Notes: generated by a model from the sequence alone, not told the origin. Numbered from the stretch's first letter, positions 46,713 through 55,839 are shown. The stretch is 64,000 nt of DNA from Nodosilinea sp. WJT8-NPBG4 (GCA_019359285.1 JAHHHQ010000048.1:62001-126000); one strand, 5' to 3'. A program made the numbers and translations.

Positions 46713-46883
46713 AATCGCACTTTTCCTTGGGATGAAATATGAGGTTAGGGAAATTGAGCGACGCACCCTAGTTCATTAGGACCAGTTAAATAGTACATTT
46801 GAACTTACTCCTGAGCAAGCTCCTCTTTACTTCTTTACCAAGGTGTTACGAATACCCCAAGGCTTTAAGTGTTCGGGGATAGC

Positions 46884-47834
46884 TCAACTCTGGTAGGCCA
46901 GAACTTTCGGGGGCTGGCATACCAGTTCCATCGGCTCCTGGGTTCTAGGCTGAACCAGCTTCAACCGAAAGGCATGGAGATGGTAGCCAACGTCTCCTGG
47001 GACGGGAACCCTTTCATTCTCAAATCCCTCAGGGCAAATCGGCATCCCCCCTACTCCATAGAGTGGATCACCTAGGAGTGGATATCCGGCCGCCGCGAGG
47101 TGGATGCGGATTTGGTGAGGGCGTCCGGTGCGGATGGTGATTTCCACCAGAGTGGAGTCGGGCCTGCGCTGAAGCACTCTGCCATCGCTGTAGGCCGGTA
47201 AGCCAGTAGGTGAGGCCGCATACACATACCCCAGCGCAGGATGGTCAACCTTGCCGATCGCCGTCGTCAGCGTAAAGGTATCCGGCAAATCGCTGAGGCC
47301 AATCAGTGCCAGGTAGGTCTTACGAATCGGGTGAGGGGCTTGAGGATCGTGGGCCGTTGCAGTAGAGTCTCGCAGCTGACGACTCAGCACCGATCGCGCC
47401 AAGGGCGATCGCCCCAAAATCATCACCCCTGATGTGCCCCGCCCCAACCGATGCACCGGAATAGGCGGGTTGTCGGGATAGCGCAGCCTGAGCTGGTGCA
47501 GCAGTGTATGGGTGAGAAAGCCCCCGCCAGGCAGCACCGGCAGGCCCGACGGTTTGGCGATCGCCATCAAATCCCCATCCTCGTACAGCACCTCAAACTC
47601 CAGCGGTGCCTCCGGCTCCTCCCACGGGGGGCGATGGTAGTCCAACCTGTCCCCTGCGCTGAGGCGATCGTCGGAGGCTAGGGCAATGCCGTCTTGGCGA
47701 ATTTGGCCAGCTGTAATGCGATCGCGCCATATCGCCCGACTAAAGTTCCTGTAGCGATTGCTATAGAAGTCGAGGACGGAGAGACCGGCTTCGGCGAGGG
47801 TAATGCGATCGGTGTAAACCCATCCTTGATTCAT
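46884..47834 (-). CDS. RluA-family pseudouridine synthase
   Basis: 316 residues. Catalytic Asp position is replaced in the pattern VHRLGRGTSGVMILGRSP: the family motif is HRLD.xTSG, and here the residue is Gly-Arg-Gly-Thr, so the usual Asp is not where expected. RPHQIRIHLAAAGYPLLGDPLYG follows as in RluA proteins. An S4-like N-terminal part is short. It may target tRNA or rRNA; if the Asp is truly absent it may be inactive or use another residue. Confidence 0.85.
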   Translation of the reverse strand: MNQGWVYTDRITLAEAGLSVLDFYSNRYRNFSRAIWRDRITAGQIRQDGIALASDDRLSAGDRLDYHRPPWEEPEAPLEFEVLYEDGDLMAIAKPSGLPVLPGGGFLTHTLLHQLRLRYPDNPPIPVHRLGRGTSGVMILGRSPLARSVLSRQLRDSTATAHDPQAPHPIRKTYLALIGLSDLPDTFTLTTAIGKVDHPALGYVYAASPTGLPAYSDGRVLQRRPDSTLVEITIRTGRPHQIRIHLAAAGYPLLGDPLYGVGGMPICPEGFENERVPVPGDVGYHLHAFRLKLVQPRTQEPMELVCQPPKVLAYQS

Positions 47835-47903
47835 ACCAGTTCTATTGTGGGAAGGTCTCCTGAAGACGGTGCATCGCTGCGCGGATGCACCCTACGAGAC
47901 ACC

Positions 47904-48614
47904 TTACACCAACCGCTTCAACCGCTCCTTCGCATCCGCTCGCAGCTGCTTGACCCGCCGAAACAGTTCCGTTCCTGTGTGAATGTAACTCTCCTCATAG
48001 CTCATCGTGAAACGATCCAGCTCATCTAAGCCATCCTCCAGCAGCCCTAGGCAGTGGTAAATATCCGCCGCCACCCCCGCCATACTCGCCGGATTTGCCA
48101 TCGAGTTAAACTTGCTCTGGGCCTGCTCCAGCCAGGTACGGCCCTGCTCCAAATAGACCATAAATCCCTCCATCAGCTCATCGTCGAAGGGGTCAGCCGA
48201 CAGCTTACGAATCTCCGTTTTGAGGGGCGACATGATTTTGCCCAATAGCCTATCCACTGGGCCGTAAACCAGCTTCAGCCAAGCATCTTCCCGAGCCTCA
48301 GACGACTGCGTTGCCTCGCGAGCATAGCGATACACCGCCTGCATATCCGCCGTGCGCTTCGTCCGATTGGCGGCACTCTCCACTGGGTCAGCGGCCACAA
48401 ACCCCTGACGCTGCTGGTCGTAAATCGTACGCCGCAACGGATCGCCAATGACTTCGTAGGCAATGTTGATGCGAGCAATGCGATCGTGGGACGCCTGATC
48501 GCTCTTGCTGTCGGGGTGATACTGCTTGGCCAGACGACGATAGGCGCGCTTAATTTCCGCCTGGGTCGCCGACTCGTGCACATCGAGGGTTTGGTAGTGG
48601 GTCTCGTTTGCCAT
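47904..48614 (-). CDS. J-domain protein
   Basis: 236 residues. N-terminal J domain (about 5-70; YQTLDVHESATQAEIKRAYR and HPD in KQYHPDSKSD), then a helical region with no zinc or Gly/Phe domain, so a type III J-protein. It should recruit a DnaK to a particular client or site. Convergent arrangement does not apply; it lies 69 bp upstream of the RluA-type gene on the same strand. Confidence 0.9.
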   Translation of the reverse strand: MANETHYQTLDVHESATQAEIKRAYRRLAKQYHPDSKSDQASHDRIARINIAYEVIGDPLRRTIYDQQRQGFVAADPVESAANRTKRTADMQAVYRYAREATQSSEAREDAWLKLVYGPVDRLLGKIMSPLKTEIRKLSADPFDDELMEGFMVYLEQGRTWLEQAQSKFNSMANPASMAGVAADIYHCLGLLEDGLDELDRFTMSYEESYIHTGTELFRRVKQLRADAKERLKRLV

Positions 48615-48617
48615 AGA

Positions 48618-48697
48618 GACATTTTAGGGGAGGGAGGGGGTGGGGGGTAAGGGGTAGGAGGTGGATGGGTGGGGGTAGGGGGTGGATCGGTGAGGGA
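48618..48697. repeat. G-rich STRR-like intergenic tract
   Basis: Runs of GGGGTAGG, GGGTGGG and GGTGGATGGG fill the space between the J-domain gene and the phosphatase gene. Same repeat family as 57887-57928 and the radA insertion. Confidence 0.6.
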
Positions 48698-49147
48698 TTA
48701 GGCGAGGGACTGATCCATGAAGGTTTGCCAGGTAGGGTTGGGTTGCCAGATGCGGTGGAGGTCAGCGATCGCCACAGCCGGATCTATACCTAGGCGGAGC
48801 ACGCGGTAGAGATAGACAAAGGTGGCGACGCGCATGTTGAGAGCGCAGTGGACAAAGACCTTAACGTCGCGGTTGCGCTCCATCACCTTAAAAAAAATCT
48901 CTAAGTCCGCTGGGGTTGGCGCTTCCCACACCACCGGAATGTGAAAGTAGGTTATCCCCAAGCTTTTCAGCACTTCTGCTTCGTTAGGAATGGCGTGAGC
49001 GGAGGTCGACAGCGCCAGATTCACCACGACCGTGTAGCCAGCCTCGGCCACCGCTTTGAACTGCTCTGCGGTGGGTTGCCCAGCGGTGCCCAGGGTAGGC
49101 GAAAGCACTAGATAGTTGCGAATGGCCTGCAAAGCATCAGCGGTCAT
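48698..49147 (-). CDS. Protein tyrosine phosphatase-like family protein
   Basis: 149 residues. The P-loop reads VHCALNMRVA: Cys and Arg are separated by four residues (CX4R), one fewer than the CX5R of ordinary tyrosine/dual-specificity phosphatases. LGTAGQPTAEQF and AGYTVVVNLAL match the DUF442-like phosphatase group, where I believe this short loop is common. Divergent from the thioredoxin-like gene (61 bp). Confidence 0.8.
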   Translation of the reverse strand: MTADALQAIRNYLVLSPTLGTAGQPTAEQFKAVAEAGYTVVVNLALSTSAHAIPNEAEVLKSLGITYFHIPVVWEAPTPADLEIFFKVMERNRDVKVFVHCALNMRVATFVYLYRVLRLGIDPAVAIADLHRIWQPNPTWQTFMDQSLA

Positions 49148-49208
49148 AGCCAGATCCCCCAGTAGGATTCAGTACGATAAAGAAAACTCACCTTGGAGAC
49201 TTCAACCC

Positions 49209-49790
49209 ATGGCTATGGTGGAATCTACCATGCTGCCCCTGGGCACCGCTGCCCCCCACTTTGAACTCAGAGATGTCGTCAGCGGCCAAACCATCAACCT
49301 CGGCACGTTTGCCGACGACCGGGCCCTGCTGGTGATGTTTATCTGCCGCCACTGCCCTTTCGTTAAGCATGTGGAGCAAGAGCTAGCCCGCCTTGGCCGA
49401 GACTATGGCCCCAAGGGCGTGGGCATCGTCGCCATCAGTGCCAACAGCCTACAAACTCACCCTCAAGATGGTTCAGAACACCTTAAGGCCCAGGCCCAAG
49501 ATGTGGGCTTCACCTTTCCTTACTGCTTCGACGAAACCCAGGAGGTTGCCAAGGCTTACACCGCTGCCTGTACCCCTGACTTCTTTGTGTTTGACGAGGC
49601 CAAAACCCTGGCCTACCGGGGCCAGCTCGACGATAGTCGCCCGGGCAACAACCTGCCCGTAACGGGTGCAGATCTGCGGGCGGCGCTAGATGCAGTGCTA
49701 GCGGCTGAAGCCATGCCCGGCCATCAGAAACCCAGCATTGGCTGCAATATCAAGTGGACGCCAGGCAACGAACCGGACTACTTTGGATAG
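49209..49790 (+). CDS. Thioredoxin-fold (redoxin) family protein
   Basis: 193 residues. AhpC/TSA-type fold starting LPLGTAAPHFELRDVVSG; the redox motif is CRHCPFVKH. The last part, SIGCNIKWTPGNEPDYF, is a conserved end seen in a cyanobacterial/proteobacterial redoxin subfamily. Peroxidase or disulfide function is not distinguished. ATG at 49209 or the one at 49215; the earlier open frame lies over the divergent gene. Confidence 0.88.
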   Translation: MAMVESTMLPLGTAAPHFELRDVVSGQTINLGTFADDRALLVMFICRHCPFVKHVEQELARLGRDYGPKGVGIVAISANSLQTHPQDGSEHLKAQAQDVGFTFPYCFDETQEVAKAYTAACTPDFFVFDEAKTLAYRGQLDDSRPGNNLPVTGADLRAALDAVLAAEAMPGHQKPSIGCNIKWTPGNEPDYFG

Positions 49791-49921
49791 CGCGATCGCC
49801 CCCGATCTCCAAACGTCACAGAATACAAAGAAGATCTGGATTATTAAAGGCATCGATCTAAGCTGCAAACACTGGTGCAGAGTTTCGGTTAGAAATCTCG
49901 CTCAACGTGTTTGTGAATCCT

Positions 49922-50800
49922 ATGAGTCGACTGCGGCGGTTTCTCAACTTATGTCTGGTGGGTCTCATAGCGGTGGTGCTACTCCAGGCGATCGGCTGTA
50001 GCCCAGCCAAAGTATCCAACCAGCCCCTGCGACTCACCATAGGGCTAGTGAGCTACGACGACGGCGCGAGCTCGTTAGAAAAATATCAGCGCTTCCAAAC
50101 CTACCTGGCCGAGCAGCTAAAGGCGGTCGTTGAGCTAGAGCCGGTGTTCAACGAGATTCGCGCCGTTGAGCAAATTCGTGACGCCAACTGGTCGCTGGTG
50201 TTTGCGCCCTCAGGGCTAGCGGCGATCGCTATTGCCGAGGCCAACTATCTACCCATCTTCCCCATGCTGGGTGCCCCAAACCAAAAGTCTGTGCTGGTGG
50301 TGCGCAACGATAGTCAATTTCAAGCGCTAGGCGACCTCGCCAACCAAACCCTCGCCCTAGGGGAAGCCGGATCCGCAACAGGCTACTATCTTCCCCTATA
50401 CGATCTCTACGGCCTCACCCTCAAGGCTATTGAGTTTGCCTCCACCCCCGCTACGGCACTGGAGTGGATTGCCGACAGCCGAGTGACGGCAGGGGCCATG
50501 TCAGAAGACAGCTTCCAGCAATACCGCAACGCGTTTGCAGGGAACACCTTCCGCATTTTGCACACCAGCCGAGCCATTCCTCCAGGGGCGGTCTTAATCA
50601 GCCCCAATATCGATCGCAACCACCAGCAGTACCTTGAGCAGGCCATGCAGAATACCCCATCCAACCTCACCGCCGATGCGGGCTACATTCCTAACGCGCC
50701 TCCACCCGACCTAAGTCAGCTGATCGCCTTAGTCAACAAAGTGCGGCCATTAGAATCTCGCGTCAAAGAGCAGCCTGCGGTGCTAACCCTCGGCTCTTAG
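49922..50800 (+). CDS. PhnD-like phosphate/phosphonate ABC transporter substrate-binding lipoprotein
   Basis: 292 residues. Lipoprotein signal ending LLQAIGCSP, then a periplasmic-binding fold of the PhnD/PtxB type (LRLTIGLVSYDDG, VFAPSGLAAIAIAEAN, KSVLVVRNDS, LALGEAGSATGYYLP, TAGAMSEDSF). No permease or ATPase gene is adjacent, so it may act as an orphan sensor or with a distant transporter. A GTG at 49907 is another possible start. Confidence 0.85.
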   Translation: MSRLRRFLNLCLVGLIAVVLLQAIGCSPAKVSNQPLRLTIGLVSYDDGASSLEKYQRFQTYLAEQLKAVVELEPVFNEIRAVEQIRDANWSLVFAPSGLAAIAIAEANYLPIFPMLGAPNQKSVLVVRNDSQFQALGDLANQTLALGEAGSATGYYLPLYDLYGLTLKAIEFASTPATALEWIADSRVTAGAMSEDSFQQYRNAFAGNTFRILHTSRAIPPGAVLISPNIDRNHQQYLEQAMQNTPSNLTADAGYIPNAPPPDLSQLIALVNKVRPLESRVKEQPAVLTLGS

Positions 50801-51131
50801 CCGTAGACACTGCGCCCGTAAATCCTTTGCCTATCGCCTTTGTCGAGATTTTTAAGGCATGAGTTGTGAGCCGGCGCGAGGTCTATCCGTAGGCTAGAAT
50901 TAGGGCCAAAGCTACTTTCTGAGGGACATCGTTCACCGCATAGTTTGCTGGTGTTTTGCTGTTAAAACGGCTGCTAAAACGATAGATCTCAGGTGTAGGG
51001 GTGCATGCTATACCATCATCACCGTCCGGGAGGCCTTTAGGAATCGCCGCCATGGGGTGAAGTTCACGGTAGTTAACCGCTCGGTCCGTTAGCTGTTTAG
51101 ACGTCTCTAGCAACCCTTGGAGCTGACTCGT
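50801..51131. other. 331-bp intergenic region, nothing recognised
   Basis: Between the PhnD-like gene and the cyclase-kinase gene. A minus-strand open frame (50883-51146) has no family likeness. No terminator-like hairpin or RNA gene was found. Confidence 0.45.
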
Positions 51132-53174
51132 GTGACCCACGGACATCGCACCCTAGCCGCTATTATGCTGACCGATGCGGTTGGCTTTAGCGCCCGCATG
51201 TCAGTACGTGAAGAATTAACCCTCTCCCAGCTCCAGCGCGATCAGGCGCTGATGGAAACGCTCTGCGAGCAGTTTGAGGGCAAAGTGCTGAAGTCAACCG
51301 GCGATGGCTTGCTAATGTACTTTGCCAGTGCGGTACAGGCCGTTACTTGCGGGCTCGAAATTCAAAAAGAACTGCACCGTATTAATGTCAATGCTGAGGG
51401 TGAGCCCGCCCTGCTACACCGCATCGGTATCCATCTAGGCGATGTCTTTTTTAGCCAGTCTGACGTCATGGGCAACGGGGTCAACATTGCCGCCCGCCTT
51501 CAGACCGAAGCGCGCCCTAGCGGGATTTGCATTTCTAAGATTGTCTACGACGTAGTCAAGTCACGCCTAGATTTAGACACCACCTACGCCGGGCCGCTAC
51601 GGCTCAAAAACATTCAAGAGCTGGTGCCGGCCTACCATGTCCACGCCCTGCCGAGGGGGCCAAATGAGGCCAGCCCCTCGGCAATCACCACAGAAGAAGG
51701 GCTTGAGCCAACTGCCGAAGCCTCCACAGACCGAAGGCTCTTGGCTCCAGGCACTAAGGTAGGCGGGCGCTATGTCGTTCAGCGAGTGCTAGGGCAGGGC
51801 GGCTTCGGCCGGTCTTATTTAGTCGAAGATTCTCAACGGTTTGGTGAGGCCTGCGTGCTGAAGGAGTTTTTCCCCACCAAAAAGTCGGGGAGCAACCTGC
51901 AAAAGGCTTTGGATTTATTCAAGCGAGAAGCCAAAACCCTATACCAGCTCGCTCACCCCCAGGTGCCTAAGTTCCTGGCCTGCTTCACCCAGAAGGAGCG
52001 CCTGTTTATTGTGCAGGAATATATTGATGGCGTGCCCTATTCTCAGCTGATTAAGCAGCGCCGTCAGCAAAACAGCCATTTTTCTGAGGCCGAGGTTGTC
52101 CAGTGGCTAATGCAGATGCTGCAGGTACTGGATTACCTCCACGGTTTGAATATCGTGCACCGCGATATTTCGCCGGACAACATTATGTACTGTCGCGATC
52201 GCAGCCTGCCGGTGCTAATCGATTTTGGTCTGGTCAGCGACGCCATTAGCACTCTGCTGTCTGATGAGATGACCGCAGCCGACGATGCCGAGCCTGTGAC
52301 CATGGTGGGCAAATTTGGCTACTCACCACCGGAGCAAATTCACCTAGGCCAAAGTTTTCCCTCCAGTGACCTCTATGCGCTGGGGGTGACGGCGATCGTT
52401 CTGCTGACCGGCCGCTACCCCCGTGACCTGATCGACCGAGAGTCGCTGGAGTGGCACTGGCAAACCTACACCAGCGTGAGCCCAAGTTTGGCCAACATTC
52501 TCACCCAGCTGGTGCAGCAGAAACCAAAAGCCCGTTTTCAAACGGCCCGCGATGTAATGCAGCGCTTGTCGCCTCTGGCAGAGGCGATCAAAGTCCCCAT
52601 CTCTCCCCTGACTATTGCACCGGCTTGGGTTCCATCTGTCCATCGGCTAACTTCCCCTGCCGCTGCTACACCCAAGACAGCCCTCTCTGAGCAGCAAAAC
52701 CCCTCATTCATGGAGGCCTGCCGTCAGGAGCTTGCCCGCTGCATTGGCCCCATGGCTAGCGTGATTGTCGAAGATATGATCGAGCAACACCCCCAGGCCA
52801 CACCGCAGGAATTTGTCGAAATTTTGGCGAGTCAGCTATCCAATGGACGCCAGGCCACGGATTTTGTCAGCCGCATTCAGGTCGCCGTAGATGAAAACGC
52901 CGCCAGCCTGATCGATGAGTCTCAAGAGCTTACAGCTGCCGATCCAGAGTCAATGTTTGATGTTGTAGACCCAGCCGCAGAGCGTCTCAGCCCAGAGTTT
53001 GTGAACCGCTGCCGGCAAACCCTGACTCGCTGCATTGGCCCCATGGCCAACTACCTGATCGAGGATATCCTGGCCGATTTTCCTCACCCTTCACCTCAAG
53101 ATCTAATCAACCGCCTCGCCGCCGAAATTCCTGACTCCAAAAAGGCCGATGAATTTCGCCGACAAATGCAGTAG
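51132..53174 (+). CDS. Nucleotide cyclase - Ser/Thr protein kinase fusion with duplicated C-terminal module
   Basis: 680 residues from the GTG at 51132, which has GGAG 9 nt upstream (a TTG at 51117 is possible). Residues about 5-165: class III nucleotidyl cyclase with metal Asp in MLTDAVGFS and STGDGLLMYF, and VNIAARLQ for catalysis. About 212-480: protein kinase with G-loop LGQGGFGRSYL, Lys in CVLKEFF, HRD in IVHRDISPDN, DFG in IDFGLV. About 530-585 and 625-675: two copies of a helical unit with RCIGPMA, like the DUF8082 module found at kinase ends. All catalytic residues are present. It should couple a cyclic-nucleotide output to phosphorylation, order unknown. Confidence 0.9.
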   Translation: MTHGHRTLAAIMLTDAVGFSARMSVREELTLSQLQRDQALMETLCEQFEGKVLKSTGDGLLMYFASAVQAVTCGLEIQKELHRINVNAEGEPALLHRIGIHLGDVFFSQSDVMGNGVNIAARLQTEARPSGICISKIVYDVVKSRLDLDTTYAGPLRLKNIQELVPAYHVHALPRGPNEASPSAITTEEGLEPTAEASTDRRLLAPGTKVGGRYVVQRVLGQGGFGRSYLVEDSQRFGEACVLKEFFPTKKSGSNLQKALDLFKREAKTLYQLAHPQVPKFLACFTQKERLFIVQEYIDGVPYSQLIKQRRQQNSHFSEAEVVQWLMQMLQVLDYLHGLNIVHRDISPDNIMYCRDRSLPVLIDFGLVSDAISTLLSDEMTAADDAEPVTMVGKFGYSPPEQIHLGQSFPSSDLYALGVTAIVLLTGRYPRDLIDRESLEWHWQTYTSVSPSLANILTQLVQQKPKARFQTARDVMQRLSPLAEAIKVPISPLTIAPAWVPSVHRLTSPAAATPKTALSEQQNPSFMEACRQELARCIGPMASVIVEDMIEQHPQATPQEFVEILASQLSNGRQATDFVSRIQVAVDENAASLIDESQELTAADPESMFDVVDPAAERLSPEFVNRCRQTLTRCIGPMANYLIEDILADFPHPSPQDLINRLAAEIPDSKKADEFRRQMQ

Positions 53175-53250
53175 AGGCCTGGCATCTAAGCCCCCAATCA
53201 AAAGTACTTGATATCTAATTTAAGCTGACGTTTATCAATACCCATAGCCA

Positions 53251-54186
53251 TCATTTACCCGAGAAATCTCCTGAGCTGCGTCGCCCTTCTCGGTAGCGCT
53301 CTAGGCGCTGCATGGCCATCTGTAGACTCATTTGCATCCGGTTGAACGCCACTGCTAACTTACCAACTTCATCGTTAGAGTCTTGGCTAAACTCCGCCAC
53401 CGGGTCACCCATACTGGCCGCTTCCGCTGCCAAAGCCATGCGATTGAGGGGACGCACCACGTAGCGCTTGAGCCAGAGATTCACCAGCACGATCGCCAGC
53501 GAAAACGCAATCACAAAAATGCCGAGGATCAGCACCAGAGACTGACGGGCACTCTTCAGCACCTTTTCAGCCGGTACGGAGATCATTTGGGCCCCAATAA
53601 TTTCATCCAGATGCCAGCCAAAGCCATTGTTGGCACCGTAGCGCTCGATCATGCTGGCTGGTGCAGCGGCTGGGGTGCTGTGGCATTCTAGGCAGCTCGG
53701 CTTGCTAATCTTAATGGGGCGAGCAATGTAGTAGAGGTCACCCGCTGGAGTATGCCGAAATCCACTGTTTTCGGGGGCTGTGCTCTGCTGTTTAAATTGT
53801 TCGACGAGCTGGGCCTCAAAGCCATCGGCTTTGTCTCTTAAGTTGGTAGGGTTGAGGGTGGCTTCCTTGTAGAAAAAGTCAGCATAAATTGGGTTGCCCC
53901 GAAAGGTTTCAAATACTTCTCGTGCAGAATAAGCAGGCACCGTTTCGGGCAAAAATTCAGTATCTAACCGCGTGATCAGTTCTGGGTTGACCTGGTTAGT
54001 GGTGTAATCTCGCACAGAATTCATCGTTTCCATCAACATTAGGGCGTTGGTGGTCAGTTGAGCCTGGGCGCTCTGGTTTAGAACCGAAGATAGGGCGATG
54101 CTGCTAGCAATAATGCCCCCCAGAAACACGAGCAGCAGTAACAGGGTGAATTTTTGGCCGAGTTGCAAGTTATCGAGCTTGAGCAT
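53251..54186 (-). CDS. Tll0287-like (DUF3365) haem-binding membrane protein with HAMP
   Basis: 311 residues from the ATG at 54184-54186. First membrane helix about 12-32, a periplasmic Tll0287-like domain (about 35-205) with the c-haem motif CLECH, a second membrane helix (about 215-237) and a HAMP domain (about 240-295). There is no kinase, cyclase or methyl-accepting domain after HAMP, so the signal must pass to a partner. It lies tail to tail (76 bp) with the cyclase-kinase gene. Confidence 0.85.
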   Translation of the reverse strand: MLKLDNLQLGQKFTLLLLLVFLGGIIASSIALSSVLNQSAQAQLTTNALMLMETMNSVRDYTTNQVNPELITRLDTEFLPETVPAYSAREVFETFRGNPIYADFFYKEATLNPTNLRDKADGFEAQLVEQFKQQSTAPENSGFRHTPAGDLYYIARPIKISKPSCLECHSTPAAAPASMIERYGANNGFGWHLDEIIGAQMISVPAEKVLKSARQSLVLILGIFVIAFSLAIVLVNLWLKRYVVRPLNRMALAAEAASMGDPVAEFSQDSNDEVGKLAVAFNRMQMSLQMAMQRLERYREGRRSSGDFSGK

Positions 54187-54436
54187 GGAGTGGCATGGGT
54201 GGAGGGTTCCGTCATCAAATACACTTGCACCCGGCCTGCTTCCGGAGACACCAAGGGTTTTGCAAAGAAGAGCAATACTTCCATTGCCCAAACCCTCTGT
54301 CTGCGGCGCAGGTGCTGTCAATTGTAGAGTGAAGTCTGCCCCACCAATGGAGGTAGTAACAGTTCAACATCTGCGAAGAATTGGCATTAGGTTGCCCATT
54401 GTTTGAGATCCAAAAACCTCAAGCCAATCAGGTTCC

Positions 54437-55537
54437 TTAATTAAGCTGGGCTAGCTTTTGGTTGGCAGATCTGAGCATTTCGCTGGCCCGAGCATGGCTG
54501 GTGGTGTTGGGTTGAACTTTTTCTAAATCGTTAATGATGTCTTGCAGCAGGCTGGCAATCTGGTTGCGCTCCATGCCCTCTAGGTTTTGAGCCAGCATAC
54601 GAGTGCTTTTTTCGTTAGCGCTGTCAAAGGCCCTGGCGGAGGTCTCTTCTTTGGCAATGTTTTCTTGCACAATGCCAAAGTTGGTTTGGTATTGGGCCAG
54701 CAGGGTTTGAGCCTCGATATAGCCGGGGTCTCCGATGGGGATGTTTTCTAAACGGGCGATTGCCGTTTTCCACAGTCCCGCAACGGTCTCCCACCGAGCG
54801 GCGCTGTGGGGTGAGTTTTGGCCAGCTACGGCAGCCTCATACCCAAAGGCTTTAGCGGCATCGACCAGTGTACCAGAGCGGTTTCCTCCAGCAAGGTTGC
54901 CCGCCACCTGCTGATAGTCGCGCTGGTAAGCATCTAGCTTTGTGGCCGACTGCCGCCCCGCCAAGGTTTCCGGCGGAATTTCGTTAAGCCGATCCATCCC
55001 TTGCTGCCAGATGGTGAGGGCTGTGGCTCGGTCGGTGCTAGATTCCGCTGTTTGAAATGCCTGCTGCGCCCCATCGACAGTCGTAGTGCCGACTGCTAGA
55101 AGGGTTTGGGCATTGCGCTCTTGAAACACCACGGCCTCCATGCGGCCAATTTCAGCGCGGGCGGTCTCAAACTCGTCTAGGGTGAACCGCCAGCTACAGC
55201 CCACAAAGCCGCAGTAGCCTTGCGGGTAGTAACCCAAAAACCACACCGGCAGGCCGTCTAAATGCTCCTGGGCCTGGGTGACTTTTTCGTCGCCCAGCTC
55301 AATATCTTGGGCTGAGGTGGCCTGGTTTACTAGTTGGTCGGCCTGCGCTACCAGCGACACCGCTTGCCGATAGTCGCGATCCATTTTGATATAGCTGGGC
55401 AGCAGAATTAGGGGGGCCGTCTTGGCCACAGGCCAGCGAATCATAGGGTAGGGCAGGTTGAGGACCCACGTTACCCCAGCCAGCCCTGCCACCGTAACCA
55501 GTGCCGAACCCAAACACCCAAATGTACGAGCCACCAT
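54437..55537 (-). CDS. Hypothetical membrane-anchored helical protein
   Basis: 366 residues. One N-terminal membrane segment (about 8-28), then long Ala/Gln/Glu-rich helices with heptad character, and a Cys-containing segment (GYCGFVGCSW, about 107-116). I recognise it as a conserved cyanobacterial hypothetical; no known domain. 250 bp upstream of the haem/HAMP gene on the same strand. Confidence 0.75.
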   Translation of the reverse strand: MVARTFGCLGSALVTVAGLAGVTWVLNLPYPMIRWPVAKTAPLILLPSYIKMDRDYRQAVSLVAQADQLVNQATSAQDIELGDEKVTQAQEHLDGLPVWFLGYYPQGYCGFVGCSWRFTLDEFETARAEIGRMEAVVFQERNAQTLLAVGTTTVDGAQQAFQTAESSTDRATALTIWQQGMDRLNEIPPETLAGRQSATKLDAYQRDYQQVAGNLAGGNRSGTLVDAAKAFGYEAAVAGQNSPHSAARWETVAGLWKTAIARLENIPIGDPGYIEAQTLLAQYQTNFGIVQENIAKEETSARAFDSANEKSTRMLAQNLEGMERNQIASLLQDIINDLEKVQPNTTSHARASEMLRSANQKLAQLN

Positions 55538-55706
55538 AACCGTTGTTTCTCAATCAAAGCAAAAGCTGTTTCAGTGTTCCCCTGGGGGCCAGCTCTGTTG
55601 CTTTGAAGGGCCATCTAGTTAGGTTGATTTAGCGATCGCTAGAACTGCAAAGCCGTTTCATACGAAATCCGATTTGGTAAACCCCGATTCATAATCAGGA
55701 ACCCCG

Positions 55707-55732
55707 TAGGGGCGTAGCATGCTACGCCCCTA
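55707..55732. repeat. 26-nt perfect palindrome (TAGGGGCGTAGC / complement)
   Basis: Arms of 13 bp with no spacer, centred on GCATGC at 55717-55722. Similar TAGGGGCG...CGCCCCTA palindromes are common dispersed repeats in cyanobacterial genomes. The flanks GATTTGGTA on either side (about 55667 and 55759) suggest a larger repeat unit. Confidence 0.85.
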
Positions 55733-55780
55733 CTACAAACCGGGGGTATTCAGTCAAGATTTGGTATCAGAACTTACCAA

Positions 55781-55816
55781 AACCCCCTGCATCCTAGAAC
55801 TGGGATGCAGGGGGTT
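55781..55816 (-). terminator. 14-bp hairpin terminator of the 55840 gene
   Basis: AACCCCCTGCATCC (55781-55794) pairs perfectly with 55803-55816. On the minus strand it ends in GGGTTTTGG, a short T-run, 24 bp after the stop of the small gene. Confidence 0.85.
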
Positions 55817-55839
55817 CACAATTAAACCGCTGACTGGGG

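Noticed and set aside
50883..51146. 87-codon minus-strand frame upstream of the cyclase-kinase
   Set aside because: No conserved features, no ribosome-binding site, overlaps the start of a real gene.
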